Source of the DNA: Mercurialis annua | Taxonomy: Eukaryota; Streptophyta; Magnoliopsida; Malpighiales; Euphorbiaceae | Length of the DNA stretch: 64,000 nucleotides | Assembly (NCBI RefSeq): GCF_937616625.2 | Contig: NC_065570.1 | Coordinates: forward strand, 21,538,046 to 21,602,045 | Reading direction: 5' to 3' | Shown here: piece after piece, positions 36,490 to 47,378 of the stretch | How positions within the stretch are numbered: the stretch's first letter is position 1 | Layout of the letters: every line of letters begins with the position of its first letter | Program-made: the position numbers and the translations under genes | Notes under the pieces: model-generated | Database searches by the model: none | Told to the model about the DNA's origin: nothing | Seen by the model: only the letters and a program-made list of their open reading frames with translations

Positions 36490-37103
36490 ATTTTAAGGTA
36501 ATTAAGTCGTGCCACGTGTCGTGAATCCCGATAAATTAAGTTAAGAAGAATTTAATTTAATTATATCGGGAATTTGGAATAAGTTTTATTAAGCGGTTTT
36601 GCGGGAATTAAAGAAATAACTTTGAAAACTTATATAAAATAAAATATAAATTCCGTAATGGGATTTATTTCGCAAAAGTCCGCGAAATACGTTATAGTAT
36701 ATGTGTCTAGTTGTGTCTCAAGCCTAGAATCAATCCTAGAATAGGATTCTGATAAAAGTCAAATGCTTTGAAATTGTATTAGATCCGGTGAGGTAAGAGG
36801 CAGCTGGACAAAGAGCTCGGGAAACTTGCCGTTTCTAAGCCCCAATGTGTTTTTGGATAAGCGTGTTTTGTGAGTACATTTTAATTACTCGTTAATATTC
36901 ATAAAGTCGCGTATTTTCATATACGGACGACTATATGAATACTTATATGTTTGAAAGTATGTTTGAAAAGGTATATGTACGTATGCTTTGAAATATTTGT
37001 ATTATGTTATTTTAAATGGCATAATTATGTGAAATGAATACGAATGCTTAAAGAACCGGGGGAGGGTAAAAGCAATGTGTTATGAATTCAAAGGTTTGGT
37101 AAA
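36490..37103 (+). mobile_element. Element A 5' LTR, fragment 2 of 3
   Basis: This resumes the LTR after the copia element, starting with the second ATTTT. It aligns with 44467-44677 and then jumps at about 36705 to sequence equivalent to about 45612. About 933 bp present in the 3' LTR are therefore missing, including its TATA box and palindrome cluster. The fragment ends in GTAAA, the left duplication of the solo LTR. Confidence 0.85.
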
Positions 37104-39465
37104 TGTCACAACCCAAATTTATGGATCGCAACCGGCGCTAGGGAACGGGAGTGGTTGCTCCGAAACCCGTAGCAAGCCTAAAAACCTTTATAAAATTTTC
37201 GCGTTTTAAAACATAAAAAGGTTTGCAAACTCATTGCGGAAATACTTTAACACCTTTATTAAAAACGCGATCGCAATTCAAGATCATATATCACATATGA
37301 TCTGTTTTCAGAAAATATCGTTAAAACCTTTCTCTCGTTTAACGTAAACACATTTCTGAAAACTGGGTCTTATGACCCTGATTGTATTTAAAGAAACTAG
37401 AGCGCAAACATCAATCTCAGTTGACGCACCTGCTCTGTTTCCAAGACAATTCTAAAATGCTAAAAATATAAAACCAGTGTATCTCTCAAACAACTGGTCA
37501 TAGCATTTTAGAAAACACGCACCTTTTCAAACATATACATATACAGTAGTTCAAATCAGAGTATATCAAAATAAGTTTGAACTGCTATAAATAAAAAGAA
37601 AGACTTCCCAGTACCCAATTACTTTCAGCTCTAGAGGTATGGTTGACATTGACTTCCGGAATTATTGTGGAAGTCAAACCTCGTACTTGATAACCTGAAA
37701 AGGTGAACATTGGGGAGAGTCAGAAATATAAATATTTCTGAGTGAGTCTACACATTTACAATTGAATATTTAAATCGCATACTTGTAAAGCATTTGTACA
37801 TATAAAAAATATTACCAATTACTTGATCCAGACGAAACCCTACAAGGTACACAACTGCATGGGTCTCAACCTACACAACATGAGCATTAGACCGTCAACC
37901 GAATCACTGCCGTCTAAATCGGGTGTCTGGACCTTAACCGTGGAACTGCCATCACAATATTTCCTGTAACCGTAACCGTTACTGCCGTCTCAGACTGTTA
38001 AGTCAGGGTCGCTAGCACTTCCAACGTCCAATGACATTAACTGACCTCTATGTCAGACACAATCTCGTTTCTAACGTACTACTGGTCATCACACAGTCCT
38101 ATTGCAAACCAATAGAAGGTTTGTTCCAATGGATCTTTCATGGCATAGTTATACCAGTGCGATTAGTTATATAAAAACAGTTTAAATATAAATATTCAAA
38201 AGTAAAAACCACAAAGTAAAACTCACAGTATTGTCGTCCCCATTTTCAAAAATATAAGCTCCAAACAAGCTTGTCATTCAAATAAGTTTGTGTTTGGCTT
38301 GCTAGATTGACCACTCGTCGGATCTCGATTACTACTGGATTTGTTGAAGAATCGGAGTCGGAATAGCGAAATGGATCGCGCCGCGCTGGCCTCGGCTTGC
38401 TATAACTAGCAAGCACGTCAAATCCCTTTGACGCAAGAGAAATGAGGCTGCCCTCTGCTCGTATTTATAGGAAATGTGATTTGGCTAAAGTATTATTTGG
38501 TACTAGTTCAATCATGCACTTTAACTCTAATTTTAATTAGTCGTCCGTAGTCCAAACGGAGACTAATTCAAAATTCTGTCAAACTTTACCCAAAAATGTA
38601 ATAAATTATAAAACAAATAAAAATATAATTTTTATTTGCATCTGACTTATATTTTATTTTTAATAAATCTCCAAAGATTTATTAGGTCTAAATCAGTCCC
38701 GCTTAATTAAAATTACTATGTCCAAATTCGATAAATATTTGACGGTAGCTTCGTCAAATTATTTCGCGAATATTAACACCAAAATTATTCGCTCGGGACT
38801 TATAAATTATTTTATTTTAATTTGGACTAACGAATAATATTTAATTAGTTAATAATTGAAAAATAATTAAAATAAAAGTTCAGGGATTAAAATGAATATT
38901 TTTCATTTCTATCCCTTCACCCCAACCGCCTCACCTTTTCTATTTTCTTTTTCTTTTTCTTTTATTACATATATATATATCTTAATGTATATTCGTCCAT
39001 AACTCGTCGAGCTTTCCGAGTTTCGACATTTTAATTTCGGTGTTTTGTCTGAAATCGTAAACTCTCCATTTAGTGTGGTACATTGATATTTTAATTATCA
39101 ATATATCAATTTATACGACGCTAAAGAGTATTCTCAAATTTGTTACTCCCGTTCACACTCGTTTATTAAAATTTAAATTCCAGATTTAAATTTTAAACTC
39201 ATATTATTACGATACTCTTTTACGGATTCGTATAAATTAAATTTACGTTCAAATTTATTTTACGTATTTCGAATTTATTAAATCACTTCCCGTGATTTAA
39301 TAATTTTAAATTGTCAAACCTGCTATTATCTTTTGACTATTAAATTTAATCTTTCCGAATAGTTTTCTTAATATTCGAACCCGCAAAATATTATTTTTAA
39401 TATTTAGATTACTCCAATTTGACCTCGTGGCATATTCTAATTACTTAAAATTACGGGATATTACA
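37104..39465 (-). mobile_element. Solo LTR of family D (2362 bp)
   Basis: In minus sense it starts TGTAATATCC and ends TTGTGACA. It is flanked by GTAAA (37099-37103) and GTAAT (39466-39470), a 5-bp duplication with one mismatch. The uninterrupted site is present at about 46003 in the 3' LTR of A. No internal region remains, so it is a solo LTR made by LTR-LTR recombination. Compared with LTR D at 1-3087 it lacks the stretch equivalent to about 901-1945, which includes MITE 1 and the palindrome cluster. It keeps a TATA box (38462-38469) and a 20-nt hairpin (37721-37740). Confidence 0.9.
37721..37740 (-). other. 20-nt hairpin, solo LTR copy
   Basis: The stem is CAGAAATA/TATTTCTG with a 4-nt loop. 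It has the same geometry as 2526-2545. Confidence 0.6.
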
Positions 39466-40922
39466 GTAATATACATGTATCAAATAAGATACGTATAAGA
39501 ACATATAGTACATCCCTATATGTACTATATACACAAATATCGAATAATATACGTGTATCGAACCAAATATGCACGAGAAAAGTATAGTACATTCCTATAT
39601 GTACTATTATTCATTAATTTATAAAGAAACATACTACGTTCCCATACGTACTTTTAATTATAATGAATAACCATACGTGCGTGTGTTATAGATGTATGTT
39701 TGTAGATTGTAATGTGCATGTCATGGTCCATAAAAGAACAATACAACAGAACAAGAATTGTACTATGGTACAGCCAAATATAAGAACTGAGATGCAAGGT
39801 TGAACTTGATAGAATTGTCCCGAGACCTGTATTACACCCATTCTCGATAATAGTCCTTGGGACTCATATGAAGATAAAATTAAGCATAATATATCGAGAA
39901 TCAATTTGAGATAAGAGCAATAATTAAGATATGATATAAGACACATCGGTTGGCGTGACTATCGATGTCAGGTGATCAGGAATACATCGGTTGGCTTTGC
40001 TATTGATGTCAGATATGTAAAATACAACGGTTGGCTTTGCTATCGATGTCAAGTGATCAGGAATACATCGGTTGGCTTTGCTATCGATGTCAGATATGTA
40101 AAATACATCGGTTGGCTTTGCTATCGATGTCACATATGTAAAATACATCGGTTGGCTTTGCTATCGATGTCAGATAAGTGAAATACATCGGTTGGCTTTG
40201 CTATCGATGTCAGATATGTGAACACATCGGTTAGCTTTGCTATCGATGTCAGAAAGATAAAGTCAAAGAAATTTAAAGAGAAGAATAAAAAAAAATCAAA
40301 TTATAACAGTAAACAAAACATGTCAAGTATGTACGTAGTGTAAACGTACATGAGATATAAGAATGAAGCAAAGGTATCAAGTACTTGTGTAACATAAACA
40401 CTTAGTTTATGATACTTACATGACCTATGAAAGTATGAATGAACATACGAAGTATGTTTGGAAGTAATATCGTATGGAGTATGATCCAAAAAGAATATTT
40501 TCTACATAAAGAGGTTTTCAAACGTTTTCACCCTTTATGTAATATTACTTGTAATTATGTGTATTCACTCAGTTTTATACTAACCCTGTTGTTACTCCAA
40601 TTTTTACAGGTTGAGTTAGGTACGATTTGGAGAACGAAGCTTCCGAAGTTTTAATTCTCGGAAGTACTACGAGTCATGAGACCATGTTCTCATTCTAGCA
40701 AGTCCGGAGTAGTTTAGAATAGGAAGACTCTATTTTGTAAAGCGCTTTAACTCGGATTTATGTTTCAAACAGGGGTCGTTCATATTTTCACATTATTATG
40801 ATATATATAAAATATGATTTGGTTAGCGAAAAATTATAGTAGTTTTAAGATTGCTACGAGTTTTGGAGCTAGCATTCCCATTCCCTAGCGCCGGTCGCGG
40901 CTCAATAATTTGGTCCGTGACA
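39466..40922 (+). mobile_element. Element A 5' LTR, fragment 3 of 3
   Basis: This aligns with the end of the 3' LTR (about 46003-47378) and ends CGTGACA before the PBS. It contains the 40-bp minisatellite (39943-40252) and the conserved LTR end (about 40848-40922). Confidence 0.85.
39943..40252. repeat. 40-bp minisatellite, 8 units, in 5' LTR of A
   Basis: The units start ACATCGGTTGGCTTTGCTAT and continue CGATGTCAGATATG, with a period of about 40 bp. Each unit can fold, because ACATCG is the reverse complement of CGATGT. The 3' LTR has about 6 units at the same place. Confidence 0.9.
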
Positions 40923-40926
40923 AAGT

Positions 40927-40937
40927 TGGTATCAGAG
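40927..40937 (+). other. Element A primer binding site (tRNA-iMet)
   Basis: TGGTATCAGAG lies 4 bases after the LTR end. It matches the initiator-Met tRNA complement and then diverges (AA in place of CC). Confidence 0.85.
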
Positions 40938-41760
40938 AAATGGTTTAGTTTTCCTAGGCCATTGTTCTTTTGTGATTGGAGTTTAGGAATGAGTCATTCA
41001 GTACCTAGGCACTACTGCGGATTTTAGGGATTTCCAGTCATGTCTTTTGAACGTTATCAATATTTTCATCGATTTTCCAAAAGTTTTACAAAAACGTCCT
41101 CCACCTTATGTGCTATTAGGAGTCGAGTTAGATGTCCGCGCGAGCACAATATATGTTTGTGTATACTCGAGTAAGCAATACGATTTCGAGTATCTATAGT
41201 CTACGAAGAGTTGTATACTCTCGAGACTCATATGATATAAGAATATTGTTATGGACCGTGATTGAATTTATTGATTACATAATATATGATTGTTGAGATA
41301 AGCGATGCGCTGCAAAACGCGATCACTCAGGAGAGTGATATGCTCACAGGTACGTAAACCTGTGACTAGTTATACGATATATGAAAATTATGTGTAATTG
41401 TGATTGATTGCTGTAAATATGATTGTGCTTGTGATTGAATGCTACTTATTTTTGTTAAGTCTATGATAAGAAAAATGATTACAAGACTTAAGATACGCAA
41501 CATAGCCGAAGAAAATCTAAAGAACACCAATTTTCTTTGGATTTGATTAACATAGAATGTATACATACATGCGTAGCATAGGAATGAAACATGTACGTAT
41601 GACTATATGTTCTTAACGTTCCATTAAGTCTATAAGGAGCGGAATACTCTCAAAACTATCAAGTTTGTGACGTTGCCAAGTTAGGCCAAAAGGAACTTGT
41701 TTGTGATGGTTTGTTTATGCTATGTTTTAAAGGACACATCGATAATTCTATACAAATAGA
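40938..41760 (+). other. Element A leader, no gene seen
   Basis: About 0.8 kb lie between the PBS and the gag start. I see no ORF of note and no clear repeat. A leader of this length before gag is not unusual for large chromoviruses. Confidence 0.6.
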
Positions 41761-42893
41761 ATGGCTGAGCAAAGAAATAGACAAGCGCGAGCAATTGCAC
41801 AACTCGTAAACGAGGCCCGCGAGGAGGCTAGAGGTAATACGGGCGAATATGACCCGGTCCAATCGGAAGGTAGAGGCCGTGGACGGGGCAGAGATGAAGA
41901 GGAACTTGGAGTAGGCCAAGTCGGGAACGTGCAGGCACTAGGAGTGCCGCAACCACCCAATGTCGATGTTAATCAACTGGCAGCAGAGGTAACTGATATG
42001 CGGAATTGTATGTTAATGATGGGGCAGTTGATACAACGACAGTATCAACACGAAGAGAGAAACACGGATAGAGATTTGTTACTGGCTTATACGAAGTTAA
42101 GCCCAAAGAAGTTTGACGGATCAAGTGATGCACTCGATTTCGTAGAAGAAGTTGAGCAGAATGCTCGTAGACTCAAAGCAGACGAAAGACAAACAGTAAT
42201 GTTGACTGAGGTGTCAATGAAAGGTTCAGCCATGGATTGGTTTCGACAAGTAATTAGACCAATAATGGGTCAAATAACATGGGCACAGTTTGTGACTCGA
42301 TTTAAAGGATTCTTCCTACCATTTGCTATGGTTGAAGGTAATAGAGACAAGTTATTATCATTATCTTGAGGTGATGGATCAGTTCACGATTATGTCGCCG
42401 AGTTTAATCGACTGAGCCGATTTGCTCCAGATTTAATGATAGATAGGGTCCAAGTTAATACAAGATTTCTGAATAGATTAGGATATCAATTTATAGGATT
42501 ATTGAGTCATACTGACAAAGAGTTTATTCAGCTTGTGGATAGTGCGAAACAAATGGAACGGGCACTTATCTATTTCGACGAAATTCCTGATCCTTCACGT
42601 TCATATAAGACAAGAAGTGAACGCTTGAATTGCGGACATCAAACGTCTAGTCAAGTGAAAGAAGAAACTGAACGACGACATGGCTGGACGCATAAGAAGG
42701 GCATGCAAGGAAAAGCAGCCAAAAGGGTAGAACCATTAGTCTAAAGTCTGAACAAGGAAATTCAAGCTTTACAAACCCCATATGTCCACAATGTGGTAAA
42801 AGACACTTAGGTATCTGTCAGGCTACAAGGGATGTATGCTTTAAGTGTGGACAACAAGGTCACTACGAGAGCGAATGCCCACTTTCTGTGTAG
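41761..42893 (+). pseudogene. Element A gag, broken (Tekay-like)
   Basis: The ATG at 41761 opens a gag frame. It has an acidic/Arg-Gly-rich N-terminus with a GRGRGRGRD run, then capsid-like text including KKFDGSSDALDFVEEVEQ and MDWFR. An in-frame TGA at 42367-42369 interrupts it. The same frame continues with homologous text (DYVAEFNRLSRFAPD) to 42744. A second break follows, because the paired zinc knuckles lie in another frame at 42783-42893 (CPQCGKRHLGIC, then CFKCGQQGHYESEC). Two tandem knuckles of this form are typical of Tekay/Del chromovirus gag, and element B shows the same pair. The product would bind and package RNA, but as it stands the gene is defective. The TGA is consistent with a C-to-T change in an Arg CGA codon. 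Confidence 0.88.
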
Positions 42894-44433
42894 CGGAATA
42901 CAACGAATCACGTGAAATGCCCAACAGTTTTGTTTCTACAAAGATTTTTGGTTAAATGTTACAAGATAGACCACATAGTAGTTGTGGAAGTTATTGAATT
43001 CAAACACAAGAAACTCAATAGTGATCGGATCTCTTGAGCTAATCTAGTACAGAGGAGAACGTTTAGGACGTGAGATTAGCACGACGCTTGAAAAAGATGA
43101 ATAGGGTTACATCTTTTTGTATGTAATAGGTATGTTTAGTTTGTGAATGATAGAGCGTTTATCGCTATAAAAAGTTTGTACAGAGTCTTATGTCGATAGA
43201 AACTTACGTAAATTCCATTTTGTGAAAAGGAATATATTTGATGAAATGAAATGTTTTGAAAAGACATAATTATGCCCGGACACGAATCATAAAGACATCG
43301 CATTGACACGAATAGAAATGCATCACTACATTAATATTGCATTCACTAGTAGAACATGCATCATATACATTATGTGTCTGAATGAAAAGAAAAGTGTCTT
43401 TGCAACTCTTGTGATGAGAGAAGTCATCACACCGGCGCACAATTATGACATGATTTGAAAAAGAAAAGTATCGTGATTTTAAACGAATGAGTTTTCAAAC
43501 GTAAGTAAGCTCAGACAATGACTTTGTACCTAGAGGCATATAACAAGACTGATTATCTTGTTAGGCCTACATAAGGACATACATGTATAGAATAACGAAA
43601 TGTATCGCTATTTGAATTGCACGTCTTTAAAGCAGTCTTGTATGTGGAATACAAGTACAATGGCGCTAATATACACGTTTGTAAAGTGATAGCGACCACG
43701 TCTAATAAGTCAAGAGCTAGTGTACCTCTAGAATGAGAAAATAGGACATATAAACTAATAATGGTATAGGATAAGAACTCTGCGTACAAATAAAATGTCA
43801 TTCGAGAATCATCGACAAGGAAGAATCAATTCATAATGACTATGCATCAAGGATTTATTTTGCATAAGAAGTTACTTGATAGAAATATCGAAGCATCTCC
43901 ACTCAAGGATCACATTTGACTGAAAAGTCATATGAATCTAACTATAAAGTCTATAGTCATTGAATGGCGGATTAGAATATCCAGCGGAAGTATGGAAGGA
44001 AAAGAATGATAAGTTATGAACAAGGATTGGTTAAGTAAGACGAAAAGACTACGTAAGTAGTGAAACATGTATTAATTGAGTGTCCATATCATTCAGTAAG
44101 AAATGATGATAGGATTAGACGATGTTGGAAAACGGGATCGAGTCGTGACAACGACCAAACAAAGAAGGGTAAGAACTAATGGATATTTTACATCATTCGA
44201 CTGCGAATGAGCAAGATTAAAAGTAAAGGTTATTGTTACTTGGAATAAGACAAGGATAAAAGTTAACAGTATTGAATATCAGACAAAGGATAAACAAAAG
44301 AGCTGCAAGTTATAGTATATATATGGGTATAACTAAATTCACTATCGAGGAAGATCAATAAGGTAAACTATTATAGGAGTTTGTAAGAATACGATTAAGA
44401 AAGGTATATGAAAATTCGAGGACGAATTTTTAT
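42894..44433 (+). other. Element A internal region without recognisable pol
   Basis: In about 1.5 kb between the gag and the polypurine tract I found no protease DSG, RT, RNase H, integrase or chromodomain text in any frame. The short ORFs are not convincing. The last stretch (TTCGAGGACGAATTTTTATA, 44414-44433) matches the usual sequence just after chromovirus pol, so the ancestral 3' end is kept while pol is gone or unrecognisable. Confidence 0.6.
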
Positions 44434-44446
44434 AAGGAGGCAAGAA
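44434..44446 (+). other. Element A polypurine tract
   Basis: AAGGAGGCAAGAA lies immediately before the TGTAATACCC start of the 3' LTR. Confidence 0.8.
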
Positions 44447-44786
44447 TGTAATACCCAAAATATTATAAGATAACTAAGTCGTGCCACGCGTCGTGAATCC
44501 CGATAAATTAAGTTAAAAAGAATTTAATTTAATTATATCGGGAATTTGAAATAAGTTTTATCAAGCAGTTTTACGGGAATTAAAGAAATAACTTTGAAAA
44601 TTTAAATAGAATAAAATATAAATTCCGTAATGGGATTTATTTCGCCAAAGTCCGCGAAATACGTTATAGTATATGTGGTAAAAGTCTCGAGTCAATCGGA
44701 GACTGTTTAAAATTTGGACGCGGATAGGTTTTGGGCTAAATTGCAACTTTTGAAAAGTTTCAAGGACCAAGTTGCAAATTGACCAT

Positions 44787-44795
44787 TATATATAA
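44787..44795 (+). promoter_or_regulatory. TATA box in element A 3' LTR
   Basis: TATATATAA is followed by a purine-rich stretch. It sits at the same relative place as TATA-like sequences in LTR B (about 56130-56145, minus). Confidence 0.45.
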
Positions 44796-45130
44796 GAAAC
44801 GAGATAAGGAAAGGAATGATACATAAGTTATCAGTAACCATCAGATTCATCTCTTTCGTTCTTCGCCGTTCTCACCGTTTTCATCGTACGATCTCCGTTT
44901 CTCGTCCGTTTCCGACGTTCTATAGCTCGAATCGATCGTATATCGACGGGTAATCATGGTAAGCACGTCGTTTCGCCGTTTATTTGAGTTTATTGAATGA
45001 GTTTTTGAATTGAAAATTATGTTACGGCGAAACCGTATCGCGATTACGTATTTGATTTGTTTTATACGTTTTTATTGTGTTTTTCGATAGATTAGGATGC
45101 TATATGGATAATTGATGAGTTCGGGATTGA

Positions 45131-45335
45131 TTTAGCACGTCAGGATGGCCGTTTTCAGCGGCCGGAGTCATGCCCACGACGGGGCACTACGTGCTTAAGG
45201 ATAGAGCACGTCGTGCAAGGGCACGACGTGCCCTAAGGAGGTGCACGACGTGCACCTCCCAAATTTGAAGGTGCACGACGTGACCTAGGGGGGTCGCACG
45301 ACGTGACCTAGGGGGGGTGCACGACGTGCACCACC
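45131..45335. repeat. G+C-rich palindrome cluster in LTR A
   Basis: There are at least six copies of a GCACGACGTGC core. The best is AGGTGCACG-A-CGTGCACCT (45239-45257, 9-bp arms around one base). Others are GGGCACG-A-CGTGCCC and GCACGTCGTGC. Runs of G and CCTAGG separate them. The 5' LTR of A has lost this segment. Confidence 0.85.
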
Positions 45336-46478
45336 CTTCTTTTGAAGGGGAATGACTCCAAAAACCTAATTTTACGATCCCCTAATCCGATGTCGACTCC
45401 CAGACTCCGAAAATGCAAGATTCGGACGATAAACGAGTAAAATATGACTAGTTGTTTGGAATGAGATCGTTTATGGAAATCAATCGGTTTTATTAAGAAA
45501 ACCTATATTCTCTATTGAGGATTGAACCGAGAAGTATTAGAAACGAAAGAAGTATGATTTGTTTATCGGAAAAGATTACGTTTGAAGTACGACAGTCTAT
45601 GTTTTGTTTCTTGTCGTGTCTCAAGCCTAGTATCAATCCTAGAATAGGATTCTGATAAAAGTCAAATGCTTTGAAATTGTTTTAGATCCGGTGAGGCAAG
45701 AGGCAGCTGGACAAAGAGCTTGGGAAACTTGCCGTTTCTAAGCCCCAAAGTGTTTTTGGTTAAGCGTTTTCTGTGAGTACATTTTAATTAATCGTTAATA
45801 TTCATAAAGTCGCGTATTTTCATATATGGACGACTATATTAATACTTATATGTTTGAAAGTATGTTGAAAAAGGTATATGTACGTATTCTTCGAAATATT
45901 TATATTATGTTATTTTAAATAACATAATTATATGAAATGAATATGAATGCTTAAAGAACCGGGGAAGGGTAAAAGCAATGTGTTATGAACTCAAAGGTTT
46001 GGTAGTATACATGTATCAAATAAGATACATATAAGAGCATATAGTACATCCCTATATATACTGTATACACAAATATCGAATAATATACGTGTATCGAACC
46101 AAATATGCACGAGAAAAGTATAGTACATTCCTATATGAACTATTATTCATATATTTATAAAGAAACATAGTACGTTCCCATATGTACTTTTAATTATAAT
46201 GAATACCCATACGTGCGTATGTTATAGATTTATGTTTGTAGATTGTAATGTGCATGTCCTGGTCCATAAAGGATCAATACAACAGAATGAGAATTGTACT
46301 ATGGTACAGCCAAATATAAGAACTGAGATGCAAGGTTGAACTTGATAGAATTATCCCCAGACCTGTATTTCACCCATTCTCGATAATAGTCCTTGGAACT
46401 CATATGAAGATAAAATTAAGCATAGTATATCGAGAATCAATTTGAGATAAGAGCAATAACAAAGATATGATATTAGAC

Positions 46479-46707
46479 ACATCGGTTGGCGTGGATATCA
46501 ATGCCAGGTGATCAGGAATACATCGGCTGGCTTTGCTATCGATGTGAGATATGTAAAATACATTGATTGGCTTTGCTATCGATGTCAGATATGTAAAATA
46601 CATCGGTTGGCTTTGCTATCAATGCCAGATATGTGAAATACATCAGCTGGCTTTGCTATCGATGTCAGATATGTAAACACATCAGTTGGCTTTGCTATCG
46701 ATGTCAG
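46479..46707. repeat. 40-bp minisatellite, about 6 units, in 3' LTR of A
   Basis: The unit is the same as at 39943-40252, with units starting near 46479, 46520, 46560, 46600, 46640 and 46678. It is two units shorter and more diverged. Confidence 0.9.
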
Positions 46708-47378
46708 AAAGATAAAGTCAAATAAATTTAAAGAGAAGAATAAAGAAAATTAAAATTATAACAGTAAACAAAACATGTCAAGTATGTACTTAGTGTAAAC
46801 GTACATGAGATATAAGAATGAAACAAAGGTATCAAGTACTTTTGTAACATAAACGCTTAGTTTATGATACGTACATGACCTATGAAAGTATGAATGAACA
46901 TACGGAGTATGTTTGGAAGTAATATCGTATGGAGTATGATCCAAAAATAATATTTTCTACATAAAGAGGTTTTCAAACGTTTTCACCCTTTATGTAATAT
47001 TACTTGTAATTATGTGTATTCACTCAGTTTTATAATGACCTCGTTGTTACTCCAATTTTTACAGGTTGAGTTAGGTACTATTTGGAGAACGAAGCTTCCG
47101 CAGTTTTAATTTTCGGAAATAGTACGAGTCATGAGACCAGGTTCTTATTCTACCAAGTCCGTAGTAGTTTAAAATAGACAGACTCTATTTTGTAAAGCGC
47201 TTTAAATCTGATTTATGTTGTAAACAGGGGTCGTGCATATTTTGACATTATTATGATATATATAAAATATGATTTGGTTAGCAAAAAATTTATAGTAGTT
47301 TTAGGCTTGCTACGGGTTTTGGAGCTACCACACCCATTCCCTAGCGCCGGTCGCAGCTCAATAATTTGGGTCGTGATA

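Larger units (their letters stand above)
27091..47378 (+). mobile_element. Ty3-gypsy element A, non-autonomous, with nested insertions
   Basis: Both ends sit in phase in the 60-bp satellite with a perfect target duplication GAAAC (27086-27090 and 47379-47383). The LTRs start TGTAATACC; the 5' LTR ends CGTGACA and the 3' LTR ends CGTGATA. With the copia element and solo LTR removed, it consists of a 5' LTR of about 2.08 kb, a PBS, a broken gag with two zinc knuckles, about 1.5 kb with no recognisable pol, a polypurine tract and a 3' LTR of 2932 bp. The gag and LTR ends resemble Tekay chromoviruses. Without PR, RT or INT it would depend on a related element such as the ancestor of B, in the manner described for gag-only terminal-repeat elements (TR-GAG). 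Confidence 0.9.
44447..47378 (+). mobile_element. Element A 3' LTR (2932 bp)
   Basis: It starts TGTAATACCC and ends CGTGATA, a change from CGTGACA, before the target duplication GAAAC. It keeps parts missing from the 5' LTR: TATATATAA (44787-44795) and the palindrome cluster (45131-45335). It then holds the 40-bp minisatellite (46479-46707) and the conserved LTR end (about 47305-47378). Divergence from the 5' LTR is several percent in the parts compared by eye, so A is much older than the copia element. Confidence 0.9.

Noticed and set aside
37104..39465. An intact retrotransposon in this interval
   Set aside because: Both ends are LTR ends with a target duplication, and there is no PBS, PPT or coding region inside, so it is a solo LTR.
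39924..40181. Small ORFs with an internal repeat on both strands
   Set aside because: They are produced by the 40-bp minisatellite in LTR A.
41659..41960. Minus-strand Ser/Pro-rich ORFs
   Set aside because: They are antisense of the element A gag start.
42894..44433. A new accessory gene downstream of gag in element A
   Set aside because: No ORF above about 80 codons on either strand and no recognisable motif. Kept as an unexplained noncoding stretch.
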